From the NCBI GenBank assembly GCA_903870275.1, contig CAIQCK010000026.1:1-64000 (forward strand): a stretch of 64,000 nt of DNA. The letters run 5' to 3'. Each line of letters starts with the position of its first letter. The first letter of the stretch is position 1. Positions 18,655 to 28,336 of the stretch are shown here, piece by piece. Source of the stretch: an uncultured bacterium (GTDB lineage: Bacteria; Verrucomicrobiota; Verrucomicrobiia; CAIQCK01). Under the pieces are notes generated by a model. That model was not told the origin of the DNA. It searched no databases and saw only the letters and a program-made list of their open reading frames with translations. A program made the position numbers and the translations under genes.

Positions 18655-21030
18655 ATGATACAGCTTCGATCCGTCTGCTATTTCGTCGCGTTCTTGTTGT
18701 TTCCCCTCGCGGCATTCGCCGCAGACGCGCCGCTGCCGACGCCGCAGGAGATCGTCGCCAACTGCGTGCAGGACGGCGAAAAAATCTGGCGCAACGTTGT
18801 CAAGCTGTCGCCGGGGTTGAGTTCGCGCGACCTGTTCGCCTACGCGCTGGCGCTCTGCGAGGCGAAGACGAAGCTTGACCGACTGGAGAAACTGTTCGAC
18901 ACGGCGGAGCAGATGCACGATCGCGATCCCAAGAGCCGCGGTTACGGAAATTTCCGCTGGAGCTGGTCGAATGAGGGCGTGCAGGATTTCAACGCGGTGG
19001 ATTTTTGCATGCAGAACGGCGCGTTGCTCTGGATGCGCCACCGCGACACGATGCCCGCCGCCGCGCGCGAGAAGCTCCGCCCGATTTTGGAGCTGGCCGG
19101 CGAGGGATTGCTGCGGCATCGCGTGACGGAGAGTTACACGAACATCGCGCTGATGAACGCCGGCGACCTCATCGTGCTCGGCGAGGCGATGGGCAAGCCG
19201 GCGCTGGCCGACGAGGGTTATGCGCGGCTGGAGCGCGTTTGCCTGTATATGTCACAAGGCGGCACGCACGAGTATTGCAGCCCGACCTACTACGGCACGG
19301 ACCTCGACGATCTGACGGTGATCGAGGCGTTTTGCCAGCGCGAAAGTGGCCGGACGCAGGCGCGGGCGCTGCTGGAGTTGTTTTGGACCGACATCGCGCT
19401 GAACTGGTTCCCGCCCGCGCAGAAACTCGCCGGCGCGCGAAGCCGCGACTACGATTATCTCGCCGGCCTCGGCTTCCTCGACCAGCAGTTGATGGCCAAC
19501 GGCTGGCTGCCAGCGACCGGGCGACACCATGTCGCTTCGATCACGGCCGCGTTCATCCACTGGCAGCCGCCGGCGCGGCTGAAGACGCTGAGCGAGACGA
19601 AGTTCCCGCGGCTCGTGACACAGGTGTGGGGTTTGGAGAAAAACCAGTCGCGCACGCACTACCTCTGCCGCGACGTGACGCTCAGCGCGTCGGGCGCGGG
19701 CTACGGCGGACACATGGACCTGCCGCTCTGCGCCGATCTGCCCGGCGACCGCGAAGGCGTGCGTTGTTACTTCATCCCCGATGGCCGGCACGATCCTTAC
19801 GGCAAAATCAAAATCCATGAGGGCAAAGGACCGCACCAAAAAACGCTGCACCTGCAACCGTTCTGGACGGCGGCCCAGCGGCGCGTGGACGCGCTCGGTC
19901 TCGCCGTGTATCGCGACAAGGATGTGCCGCCGGAAACGCAGACGCTGGAGTCGCACTTTGTCATGCCGCTCGCCGTGGACGGTTTCTGGATCGGCGAGCG
20001 GCGTGTGGAATTCAAACCGGGCGTTGCAGGTGCGGCGTCTTCGAAGCCAGAGGAATTTCCGTTGAAGCAGGGCGACGCCGTTGTGCTGCGCAAGGGCACC
20101 GCCGCCGTCGGTGTGCGTGTGCCGTGGGCGCGCGATCTCGCCGGGCGCGCCGCGACGGCGGCGCTGGTCTATGACGCGAACGCTTTCGGCGCGGTGCGGC
20201 TCACAGTGACGCATCACGTCGCCTCATCGGGCACGTCCAAGGCAAACGCAGCGGCGGCGTTCTGGGTGCGCATCGGCAGCGGCCTCGCCAGCGACGATGA
20301 GTTTGCGAAATGGCGGCGGCAGTTTGCGGCGGCGAAAGCCGACGTCGAGGCGTCGCCGGAGCGCGTGCGCATCGGCGTTGCCGGCGTGGACGGGCCGGTC
20401 GCGGTCGGCGCGGCGGCGCCTTATGTCAAATCGCTCCCGACCGAGCCGCCACCGCCGCGCGCGCTGCTGGCTTGCGACGGCGACGACATCGGCGACCGAT
20501 TGTTGTGCGACCTCGAACCAGTGAAAGCCTTCCGCGCCAAACGCGCCGCCATCGTTCCGGTCACAGTCCCGGCGGACAAGGATGTTTATTGGGAAGCCGA
20601 AGCCGGCGATGTGACGTGGCCGATGACCTGCGGGGAGGACGCCGCCGCGTCGGGCGGCCAGTTCGTCTGGATGCCGGCCAAGCCCGGCGAGCGCGGCGGC
20701 AGCGCGACGGGCTGCGTGACGTGGGAACTGCGCGTCGAGAAGGCGGGCAAGTATTACCTCTGGGGCCGCGTGTTCGCGCCGACGCCGGAGAACGATTCCT
20801 TTTATCTCCACCTCTTCACCGACGCCGCGGACCTGATCGAGCCGACGACGTGGCCGACCGGCACACACAAGCAGTGGCAATGGACCCGCGTGACGCTGGA
20901 AGGCGCAAAGCCGCCGATGCCGATCTCATTGCCCGCCGGCCCCGTGAACCTCCAACTCCGCGTCCGCGAAGCCGGCACGGAGATTGACCGTCTCTTCCTG
21001 ACGCCGCAAGCGGCGGCGGAGCCGCAGTGA
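18655..21030 (+). CDS. Secreted lyase-like protein with C-terminal carbohydrate-binding-type domain
   Basis: 791 residues from ATG at 18655, chosen because it opens a signal peptide (CYFVAFLLFPLAAFAAD). Residues about 30-300 are helix-rich and resemble the alpha/alpha toroid of heparinase II/III and alginate-lyase-type enzymes (GNFRWSW, FCMQNGALLWM, GGTHEYCSPTYYGTDL). A beta-rich middle region follows. The last 150 residues (DVYWEAEAG, WELRVEKAGKYYLWGRVFAP, TEIDRLFLTP) look like a CBM35/CBM6-type galactose-binding fold. Likely role: binding and cleaving an acidic polysaccharide outside the cell. Catalytic residues were not identified. It sits between the R-M locus and the TIR gene on the opposite strand to both. 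Confidence 0.7.
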   Translation: MIQLRSVCYFVAFLLFPLAAFAADAPLPTPQEIVANCVQDGEKIWRNVVKLSPGLSSRDLFAYALALCEAKTKLDRLEKLFDTAEQMHDRDPKSRGYGNFRWSWSNEGVQDFNAVDFCMQNGALLWMRHRDTMPAAAREKLRPILELAGEGLLRHRVTESYTNIALMNAGDLIVLGEAMGKPALADEGYARLERVCLYMSQGGTHEYCSPTYYGTDLDDLTVIEAFCQRESGRTQARALLELFWTDIALNWFPPAQKLAGARSRDYDYLAGLGFLDQQLMANGWLPATGRHHVASITAAFIHWQPPARLKTLSETKFPRLVTQVWGLEKNQSRTHYLCRDVTLSASGAGYGGHMDLPLCADLPGDREGVRCYFIPDGRHDPYGKIKIHEGKGPHQKTLHLQPFWTAAQRRVDALGLAVYRDKDVPPETQTLESHFVMPLAVDGFWIGERRVEFKPGVAGAASSKPEEFPLKQGDAVVLRKGTAAVGVRVPWARDLAGRAATAALVYDANAFGAVRLTVTHHVASSGTSKANAAAAFWVRIGSGLASDDEFAKWRRQFAAAKADVEASPERVRIGVAGVDGPVAVGAAAPYVKSLPTEPPPPRALLACDGDDIGDRLLCDLEPVKAFRAKRAAIVPVTVPADKDVYWEAEAGDVTWPMTCGEDAAASGGQFVWMPAKPGERGGSATGCVTWELRVEKAGKYYLWGRVFAPTPENDSFYLHLFTDAADLIEPTTWPTGTHKQWQWTRVTLEGAKPPMPISLPAGPVNLQLRVREAGTEIDRLFLTPQAAAEPQ

Positions 21031-21046
21031 CGGCTCAAGAATGCGG

Positions 21047-24000
21047 TCAGCGCATTTTTGTCCCGCTTAACGACTCGAGGAGGTCGGCGACGGCTGGATT
21101 ATTGTGCGGAATCTGGTAGAGGCTCAGGATCAAGTCGAAGGCCGTTGCGAAGTAGGTCTCCTCTTTGCGGAAGTCTGCAAAGACGCGGCCATGCAACAAA
21201 GGCGGCAAGGATTCCGTCTTTTCTCCGGCCAGTAACAGCGGAAGCACGCTTGCTTTCTGTTTCTCAGTGCCGAGAAGTCGGTTGTTGATCATGTCCACTT
21301 CCGCCGCCACAACGTAGCCGGTGCTGGTGTCTTTGTTCTCGTATTTCTTCCGGTAGAGCGGCGTGCCGACCACGACAACCCGGTTGGTCTTCTCGATGCG
21401 TTCGACGAACCGCGCCACGTTCGCGCCGACCTGTGCGTTGTGCCAGCGATCCAACACAACGCCAATGCCCGCCTTTTGCAAGTCCAGAGCCAGCCGTTTT
21501 TCCACCCAGCGTTCGTGCTCGGACACGCCCCAAGCGTAGCTGATGAAACACTCCGGCGACTTGATCTTCTGCTCGGCCACGTAGGCTTGCACGCGATAGA
21601 CGGCCTGCTCAAAGCGCGTCCGTTGCTCGGCAGTCCGGCGTTGCACCTCGACCTCGGCTTGGACTTCCCGGGTCAATTGGATTGGTTCCTCCATCCTTGG
21701 CAACGTCAACCTCTCGCCACAGTCGTTACAGAAGGCAAAGGTCTTGCCTTCTTTCGTTCGCTGGCGCACAACCGAGCGATCCAGTAAGTGACCGCAAATC
21801 GGGTTTGTGCAACGCACCGGCTCGTAGCGAACCACCGTGAGATTTCGCCGGGCGAGGAAGCTCTCGAACAGTCCTTGGAACAGTGTCCGCACCGGCTGGC
21901 CGACGTCGGGACAAAAACAGAGCACAAAATCCAACTCACCGTCACGCTCGGCTTCCTGCCGGAAGCCGCACACCAAGCTATTGCCCACTTCGTAGCGAGC
22001 GTTATTCAGCCACTGATTCGTGCGCGTGAAGGTGTGTGTGTAGCCCAGCAGCACTACCAGCGAGGCAAACACGTTCTCGGTCGGGCCTGTCACCGTGTAA
22101 GCCACGCCGTCCTCGGTTGGTTTTTCCTCCTCCGCAGGTTTCTTCAAATTGATCAACTCGGGAAAAACCAGATATGGCTCCATCCGCAGAGGGTCCGTCT
22201 CGCGGAAACAAACGTTGTGCTCCAGAAAGAGCAGTGCCGCCGCATCCAGCAGAATAGCGCGTTCGTCCTCGGTCAGGCCTTTCAGCTCTGGAAACCCATA
22301 GCCCCCTGCTAACAATCGTTTCTCCTCCAGCGAACCCAGGCCCTTTTGATTCCGCCTCGCTTCCAGGACGAACGACGACGCCAAATTGTTAAGCAGTTCC
22401 GGTTTGAGCAGGATACGCTGCTCGCCTTTCGATGTTCGCAGGCGTTTCACGTAGCCATAATTTTCCAGGTGGCCCACAGCGGTCATCATTTCCGCATCGG
22501 TGAAACCCCAGTTCTCATCTGTCTTCTCAAGCCGTTGCCGGAGGTCGCGCGAACTCATGATCGGTTCTTCGTCTCCCAAACCTCCCTTAAACCCCAACAC
22601 GTAGTCTTTGATTAGCTTGAACGTGTCCGTGGTGACTGTGGCGGGCTTGTCGTTCCACGGAATCATGGTCTTCATCTGTTCCACGAGTTCCGCCACACCT
22701 GCGCCGGTGGCAGCGCTCGTGTGAATCGGACCCTCGATGCCGCGCTTCTGGCAGAACGCCCTCAATTCCTCCGACGTCATTGTGCAACTCCCGCGATCCG
22801 TCTGAGCGGCCACGAGGATGATAGGACAGCGGCTTCGTCCAGTCTGGAGTTGTTTAAGCCAGAAGCCAACCCCGTGCAGTGGGTCTCCAATGTCCGAGGC
22901 GTCGAACAACACCAGCGCCAAATCGGCGTCATCTATGAAGAGCGCGTGAACTAGCCGGTAATCGGGTTGGCCTGCGAAATCCCAGAGAATTGCTTCACAC
23001 TCGGTGCCGTCGGCGCGGCGTTTGCCAAGCGCAGGGAAGACCCAGAACTGCTGACCGTGCGACGAAGCTTGCTCCTTGAACTGGCCGTGAATCATGCGAT
23101 AGCCGAGTCCGGACTTGCCAACGCTGTGATCGCCCACAAGGACGATCTTTCCAGTGGTATGATGGACCGCCTGCGGCGGTGGAGCGATGTCGTCGCGTTT
23201 GCCCATCAACACCGCCAAATCCAGTTCCCAGAGATGAATCAGCCGGCTGCGATCACCCTCCGGCGTGTCTGGCGCTGAGCCAGCAGTGGCCAACAAGGGC
23301 AAGGTGGGATGAAAAGCCAGGGCGGGAATCCATTTGTTCAGCGCCGTTGGCTCCGGAATGACGGCGACGGTCTCCCAAGTATCGCACCGCCATAACCTCA
23401 CCGTGCCGTCGGCGCTTTTGGTCGCCAGCAATTGGCCGTCGGGAGAGAAGACGACGTGATCGATCCATGCCGTATGTCCTTCGAGTGTGCGCAGCAGCTT
23501 GCCGCTAGCCGGCTCCCACAACTTGACCGTGTTGTCAGCACTGCCGCTGGCTAGCGTACGGCCCGTCGCATCGAAGGCGACGTTTCCGACAGAGGCCTTG
23601 TGGCCTTCGAGTGTGCGTAGCAGCTTGCCGCTGGTCGGCTCCCACAACTTAATCTTGTTGTTAACACTGCTGATAGCCAGCGTGCAGCCCGTCGCATCGA
23701 AGGCGACGTTTCCGATATTGTCCCTGGGGCCTTCAAGTGTGCGCAGCAGTTTGCCGCTGGCCAGATCCCACAACTTAACGGTGTGGTCAGCGCTGGTACT
23801 AGCCAGCGTGCGGCCAGTCGCATCGAAGGCGACGTTCCCGATAGAGCCCTTGTGGCCTTCGAGTGTGCGCAGTAGCTTGCCGCTGTCTGGTTCCCACAGC
23901 TTGACCGTCTTGTCAAAGCCCCCGCTGGCCAAAGTGTGGCCTGCCGGATCAAACGCGACGCATAAAACTTCAATCGGATGCGCATCCAGAGCACGCCACA

Positions 24001-24181
24001 ACCGCCCCTTTACAGCATTCCAAAGTTTCACCGTAGGGTGAAGGCCTGCGCTAGCCAAAATACGACCAGTCGAATCAAAGGCAACGGTATAAACAACGTG
24101 GTGCCCTTCGAGCGTGCGCAGCAGTTTCACGCCCGGCGGCAGTTCCAGCTTTGAATCTTTGGCTTTGGGTTCGTTCGCCAT
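21047..24181 (-). CDS. WD40 - Ras-like (Roc) GTPase - TIR protein, candidate conflict/defence STAND-like effector
   Basis: 1044 residues with a clear domain chain. Residues 20-320: seven WD40 blades ending in VKLW/VRLW; blades 3 to 6 are almost identical (42-residue unit). Residues 344-505: small GTPase of Roc type, with GDHSVGKS (Walker A, Lys356), WDFAGQ (401-405), AAQTDRG (G4-like, Asp462) and SAATGAG (G5). Residues 515-780: winged-helix/COR-like region. Cys791, Cys796, Cys818 and Cys821 form a zinc ribbon. Residues 876-985: TIR domain with CFISYAWG and a Glu961 (YVVAAEVDMI) in the position of the NADase catalytic glutamate. Prokaryotic TIR effectors deplete NAD or make nucleotide signals. 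I infer WD40 sensing, GTPase switching and TIR output; none of this is proven. Confidence 0.85.
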   Translation of the reverse strand: MANEPKAKDSKLELPPGVKLLRTLEGHHVVYTVAFDSTGRILASAGLHPTVKLWNAVKGRLWRALDAHPIEVLCVAFDPAGHTLASGGFDKTVKLWEPDSGKLLRTLEGHKGSIGNVAFDATGRTLASTSADHTVKLWDLASGKLLRTLEGPRDNIGNVAFDATGCTLAISSVNNKIKLWEPTSGKLLRTLEGHKASVGNVAFDATGRTLASGSADNTVKLWEPASGKLLRTLEGHTAWIDHVVFSPDGQLLATKSADGTVRLWRCDTWETVAVIPEPTALNKWIPALAFHPTLPLLATAGSAPDTPEGDRSRLIHLWELDLAVLMGKRDDIAPPPQAVHHTTGKIVLVGDHSVGKSGLGYRMIHGQFKEQASSHGQQFWVFPALGKRRADGTECEAILWDFAGQPDYRLVHALFIDDADLALVLFDASDIGDPLHGVGFWLKQLQTGRSRCPIILVAAQTDRGSCTMTSEELRAFCQKRGIEGPIHTSAATGAGVAELVEQMKTMIPWNDKPATVTTDTFKLIKDYVLGFKGGLGDEEPIMSSRDLRQRLEKTDENWGFTDAEMMTAVGHLENYGYVKRLRTSKGEQRILLKPELLNNLASSFVLEARRNQKGLGSLEEKRLLAGGYGFPELKGLTEDERAILLDAAALLFLEHNVCFRETDPLRMEPYLVFPELINLKKPAEEEKPTEDGVAYTVTGPTENVFASLVVLLGYTHTFTRTNQWLNNARYEVGNSLVCGFRQEAERDGELDFVLCFCPDVGQPVRTLFQGLFESFLARRNLTVVRYEPVRCTNPICGHLLDRSVVRQRTKEGKTFAFCNDCGERLTLPRMEEPIQLTREVQAEVEVQRRTAEQRTRFEQAVYRVQAYVAEQKIKSPECFISYAWGVSEHERWVEKRLALDLQKAGIGVVLDRWHNAQVGANVARFVERIEKTNRVVVVGTPLYRKKYENKDTSTGYVVAAEVDMINNRLLGTEKQKASVLPLLLAGEKTESLPPLLHGRVFADFRKEETYFATAFDLILSLYQIPHNNPAVADLLESLSGTKMR

Positions 24182-24335
24182 ATCCTAGCCTCCTTTTGCT
24201 GGCATGGCCGTATCCAACTCCTCCGCTGGTTAAGTGTCAATCGCAGGAATGGGTAGTCGAAAGTTGAGAGTTGAGAGCCGGTCGGGATGGCGAAGCCGCA
24301 CCGTCGAAGCCACTCTTGACTTAACGCGCGCCGCA

Positions 24336-25952
24336 TCACTCGTTGCTTCTCGCCCGCCGGATTACCCGCCACCAGAGAACCATGGGAACCACCCACAGCA
24401 ATTGCATCCAGACCATGTAGCGCATGAGGACTTCCGCCGCCCGGAAGAAAGCCAGGGACTGGATAAAATGGCGGGCGATTTCGTTGTTGGCCTGGTGGGC
24501 GTAGGCGGAGCCGCCGATGGCAACATCGCGGGCGAAGGCAACGCCACCGGCGGCGGCGCTCCAAGCGAACGCGCATCCACCATATGCCTGCCAGCCGAGT
24601 GCCGTGCCGCCACAGGACCAGACGCCCAGACTGAGGCCGCCTATTGCGAACAACCCGGCCGCTGCGCCGCCGAAGGGCAACAGACCGATCGCCAACCCTC
24701 CGATGCTGATCGGAGCGATGGCAATGCCGCCGAAGGCAAACAGACCGCCCACCGCCGAATCGCCAATGGCAATCCAGGCTTTGACCGGCTTCCATTGCGC
24801 CGAGCAACCGCCGCCAATTTTCACGTGCAGCAGCGGCCATCCCAAACAGCCGATGGGGCTGCGGTATTCGTAGGTCGGCTTGTCGAGGGCCGCCATGGGT
24901 TTCCGGAGGGCAAGGTCAGCGATAAGTTTGCGGCGTTCCCGCAAGGACCACCTCGAAAGCACGATAAGGGCCAGCAGATAAACACCTGTCACGCTGCTGA
25001 TCAGCGCCATGCTTAACAGCGGATGGTTTCCAGTATACTTCAAGGCATACATCACGATGGACGCAAGCACGACGCCGAATCCCAGGATGCAGGCGCACAA
25101 CCGGCGGTAAAAGCGCCTGACGAAGTCGCGTTCCAGATCGGACCGCGCCATGTCGAGTTGCATGCGATATCCCAGGTAATTGCCGAAGATGACGAGGAAG
25201 GGTCCAAGGATTGCGCCCCAGATCCCTGTCGCCGCGGCGGCCTTGGCTGCGGCGCCGCCTTTCGCCGCTGCCGCCCCCACCACGGCAGCCTTCGCCGAGA
25301 TCGTGAAGCCGGGCAGCGCGGCCAGGACCGCCAGCGTGAACATCCGGTCCGGTCGTGTCCGTTCCAGCGCGCCCTCGACGAACGCGAGGACTTGTTCGTG
25401 CAACAGTTTCCGCCCGCGCGACAGCCGTTGTTTCACGGCGTCCTCGCTCAGTTCCAAATCCTTCGCCACGGTTTCGATGGATTGATGCTCGCGATAAAAC
25501 AAGACCAGCGGCTCGCGGTAAATCTCCGGGATGCGCTCGATCGAGCGCCACAGAATTGCCTCCTCCTCCCGGCTGATGGCCTGCTCAACAGGCTGCGGTT
25601 CCGGCGAATGCGACGCGGAAGCTTCCTCCAGCGATTCGGCGTTGTGAGCCGGCTCCCGTCCCTGCCGGCGGTGCATGTTGTTGATGAGATTCCGCGCGAT
25701 GCCGCAAAGCCATGCGCGCAATTTTTCCGGCTCGCGCAGATCGGCCAGTTGCTTCCACGCGGCGACAAAGGTTTCCTGGGCCAGATCCTCGCTCTGGCTC
25801 AGGCTGCCGGTGGCGCTGTAGGCCATCGAACAGATCAGCGATTGATAGCGTGCGACAATCTGCCCGAAGGCGTCGCTGTTGCCGGAGAGGCTTTCACCGA
25901 CCAATTCCGCATCGTTGTGCGCGGCGTCAGACATGGTTTTGATGGTTGTCAT
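24336..25952 (-). CDS. ECF-type sigma factor fused to a glycine-rich membrane domain
   Basis: About 538 residues from ATG at 25952 (25934 is also possible). Residues 15-95 are sigma region 2 (RYQSLICSMAYSATGS, EDLAQETFVAAW, WLCGIARN) and 130-190 region 4 (YREPLVLFYREHQSIETVAKDLELSEDAVKQRLSRGRKLL). After an Ala/Gly-rich segment there are hydrophobic helices near 230-260, 275-300 and 310-335. A long glycine-repeat stretch (FGGIAIAPISIGGLAIG and similar) and a final transmembrane helix follow. Such fusions are thought to anchor and regulate the sigma factor without a separate anti-sigma factor. It lies 154 bp upstream of the WD40-GTPase-TIR gene on the same strand, so co-regulation is possible. 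Confidence 0.85.
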   Translation of the reverse strand: MTTIKTMSDAAHNDAELVGESLSGNSDAFGQIVARYQSLICSMAYSATGSLSQSEDLAQETFVAAWKQLADLREPEKLRAWLCGIARNLINNMHRRQGREPAHNAESLEEASASHSPEPQPVEQAISREEEAILWRSIERIPEIYREPLVLFYREHQSIETVAKDLELSEDAVKQRLSRGRKLLHEQVLAFVEGALERTRPDRMFTLAVLAALPGFTISAKAAVVGAAAAKGGAAAKAAAATGIWGAILGPFLVIFGNYLGYRMQLDMARSDLERDFVRRFYRRLCACILGFGVVLASIVMYALKYTGNHPLLSMALISSVTGVYLLALIVLSRWSLRERRKLIADLALRKPMAALDKPTYEYRSPIGCLGWPLLHVKIGGGCSAQWKPVKAWIAIGDSAVGGLFAFGGIAIAPISIGGLAIGLLPFGGAAAGLFAIGGLSLGVWSCGGTALGWQAYGGCAFAWSAAAGGVAFARDVAIGGSAYAHQANNEIARHFIQSLAFFRAAEVLMRYMVWMQLLWVVPMVLWWRVIRRARSNE

Positions 25953-26088
25953 ATTCACCGTATCAGTGGTGGAAAGGGATGAAAAGGTGACAGTTTGTTT
26001 TCGGGGGCGACGGAATATCGCCCTAACGGGCTGGCGCACCATGACTTCAAAACCGAATCCGCCACCGTCCAAACAGCGGCCTTTTCCG

Positions 26089-26117
26089 TTGACGGGAAAG
26101 GGCGGCGTCAATAGTAT
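26089..26117 (+). promoter_or_regulatory. Strong sigma-70-type promoter of gap
   Basis: TTGACG at 26089-26094 and TAGTAT at 26112-26117 with a 17-bp spacer. Transcription would start near 26124, giving a leader of about 56 bases. A good Shine-Dalgarno AGGAG at 26170-26174 stands five bases before the gap ATG at 26180. Confidence 0.7.
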
Positions 26118-26149
26118 CCACGCTCCCGCAAACTAGAAAGAGCGGGTGA

Positions 26150-27229
<1,080 letters not shown>

Positions 27230-27264
27230 ACCGGCGCTCGTTCGCCAATAAAGCTGTATCGGTT

Positions 27265-27310
27265 CCGCCGGGCATGCGCTTCCGCGTGTGCCCGGCGGTT
27301 CTGTTTCGAC
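27265..27310 (+). terminator. Hairpin terminator after gap
   Basis: 27265-27278 (CCGCCGGGCATGCG) pairs with 27285-27298 (CGTGTGCCCGGCGG), allowing a mismatch near the loop. It is followed by TTCTGTTT, a weak U-tract. It lies 36 bp after the gap stop. Confidence 0.6.
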
Positions 27311-27406
27311 AGCACGCGGCGATGACTCCGCGCCACCGCGGGCGCGATGGCCAGGACAACTGTGTTCTTGGTATTACGACGCCTCCGGGGTTAAAAGAAC
27401 GATGTC

Positions 27407-28336
27407 ATGGAACCGCTCCGGCTTGCCGCAATAGACATCGGCACTAATACGATCAAACTGCTCGTCGCCGCCGTTGAACGCGGCGCGCTCACGGCCCTCC
27501 ACGAGGACAGCCGGACGACGCGGCTGGGCGAAGGCGTCGCGAAAACCAAACGGCTCACAGGGGAAGCGATCGAGCGCACGGCCGCCGGCGTGGCGGCGTT
27601 TGCCGGCAAGGCGCGGGAGTTGGGCGCGGAGAAGATTCTCGCCGTCGCCACCAGCGGTGCGCGCGAAGCGAAAAACACAGGCCAATTTCTGGCGCGCACG
27701 AGGGAAACCGCCGGCCTCGATGTCGAAATTATCAGCGGCGAACGCGAGGCGGAACTGATCTTCGCCGGCGTCTGCACCGACGCCGGTCTTCGCAACCAGC
27801 GGCTGCTGGTGATGGATGTCGGCGGGGGCAGCGCGGAGGTGATCGCCGGTCACAATGGTCGCATCGAACGGCGCGCGTCCGTCCCCGCAGGCGCCGTGCG
27901 ACTGACGGAACGTTTTCTTCATGGCGACCCCGTTCCCCTGAACGAGTTGGATACTCTGCTCCAGCACGGACGGGAACTGCTGCGGCCGGAGCTGGCGCAG
28001 TGTTCGCCGGACCGCCGCGTCATGGTCGGCACGGGCGGCACGGTCACGACGGCGGCGGCGATGGATCAGTCGCTCGCGCAGTTTTCCGTCGAAAAGGTCA
28101 ACCGCTATCCGCTGACGCGACAGCGGCTGGCTGAAATGCTGGATCGCCTGCGCGCCCTGACGCTGGCCGAACGCCAACGCGTGCCGGGTCTGCCGCCCAA
28201 GCGCGCCGACATCATCGTTGCGGGCCTGGCAGTGTATGTTGTGGCGATGGAACTGGCCGGCATCGATGAGCTGACGGTCAGCACGCGGGGGTTGCGGTTC
28301 GGGCTGCTCGCGGAAACGTGCGGATGGCTCAAGTGA
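27407..28336 (+). CDS. ppx: Ppx/GppA family phosphatase (exopolyphosphatase)
   Basis: 309 residues of the actin-like ATPase fold. AAIDIGTNTIKLLVA is the phosphate-1 loop, VMDVGGGSAEVI the second glycine-rich motif, and VGTGGTVTT a later phosphate-binding loop; GEREAELIF holds the conserved catalytic Glu region. The protein lacks the C-terminal HD domain of long Ppx/GppA forms, so it is the short type. It hydrolyses polyphosphate and/or pppGpp. The 5'-nucleotidase gene starts within its last codons, indicating translational coupling and a phosphate-salvage pairing. Confidence 0.9.
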   Translation: MEPLRLAAIDIGTNTIKLLVAAVERGALTALHEDSRTTRLGEGVAKTKRLTGEAIERTAAGVAAFAGKARELGAEKILAVATSGAREAKNTGQFLARTRETAGLDVEIISGEREAELIFAGVCTDAGLRNQRLLVMDVGGGSAEVIAGHNGRIERRASVPAGAVRLTERFLHGDPVPLNELDTLLQHGRELLRPELAQCSPDRRVMVGTGGTVTTAAAMDQSLAQFSVEKVNRYPLTRQRLAEMLDRLRALTLAERQRVPGLPPKRADIIVAGLAVYVVAMELAGIDELTVSTRGLRFGLLAETCGWLK

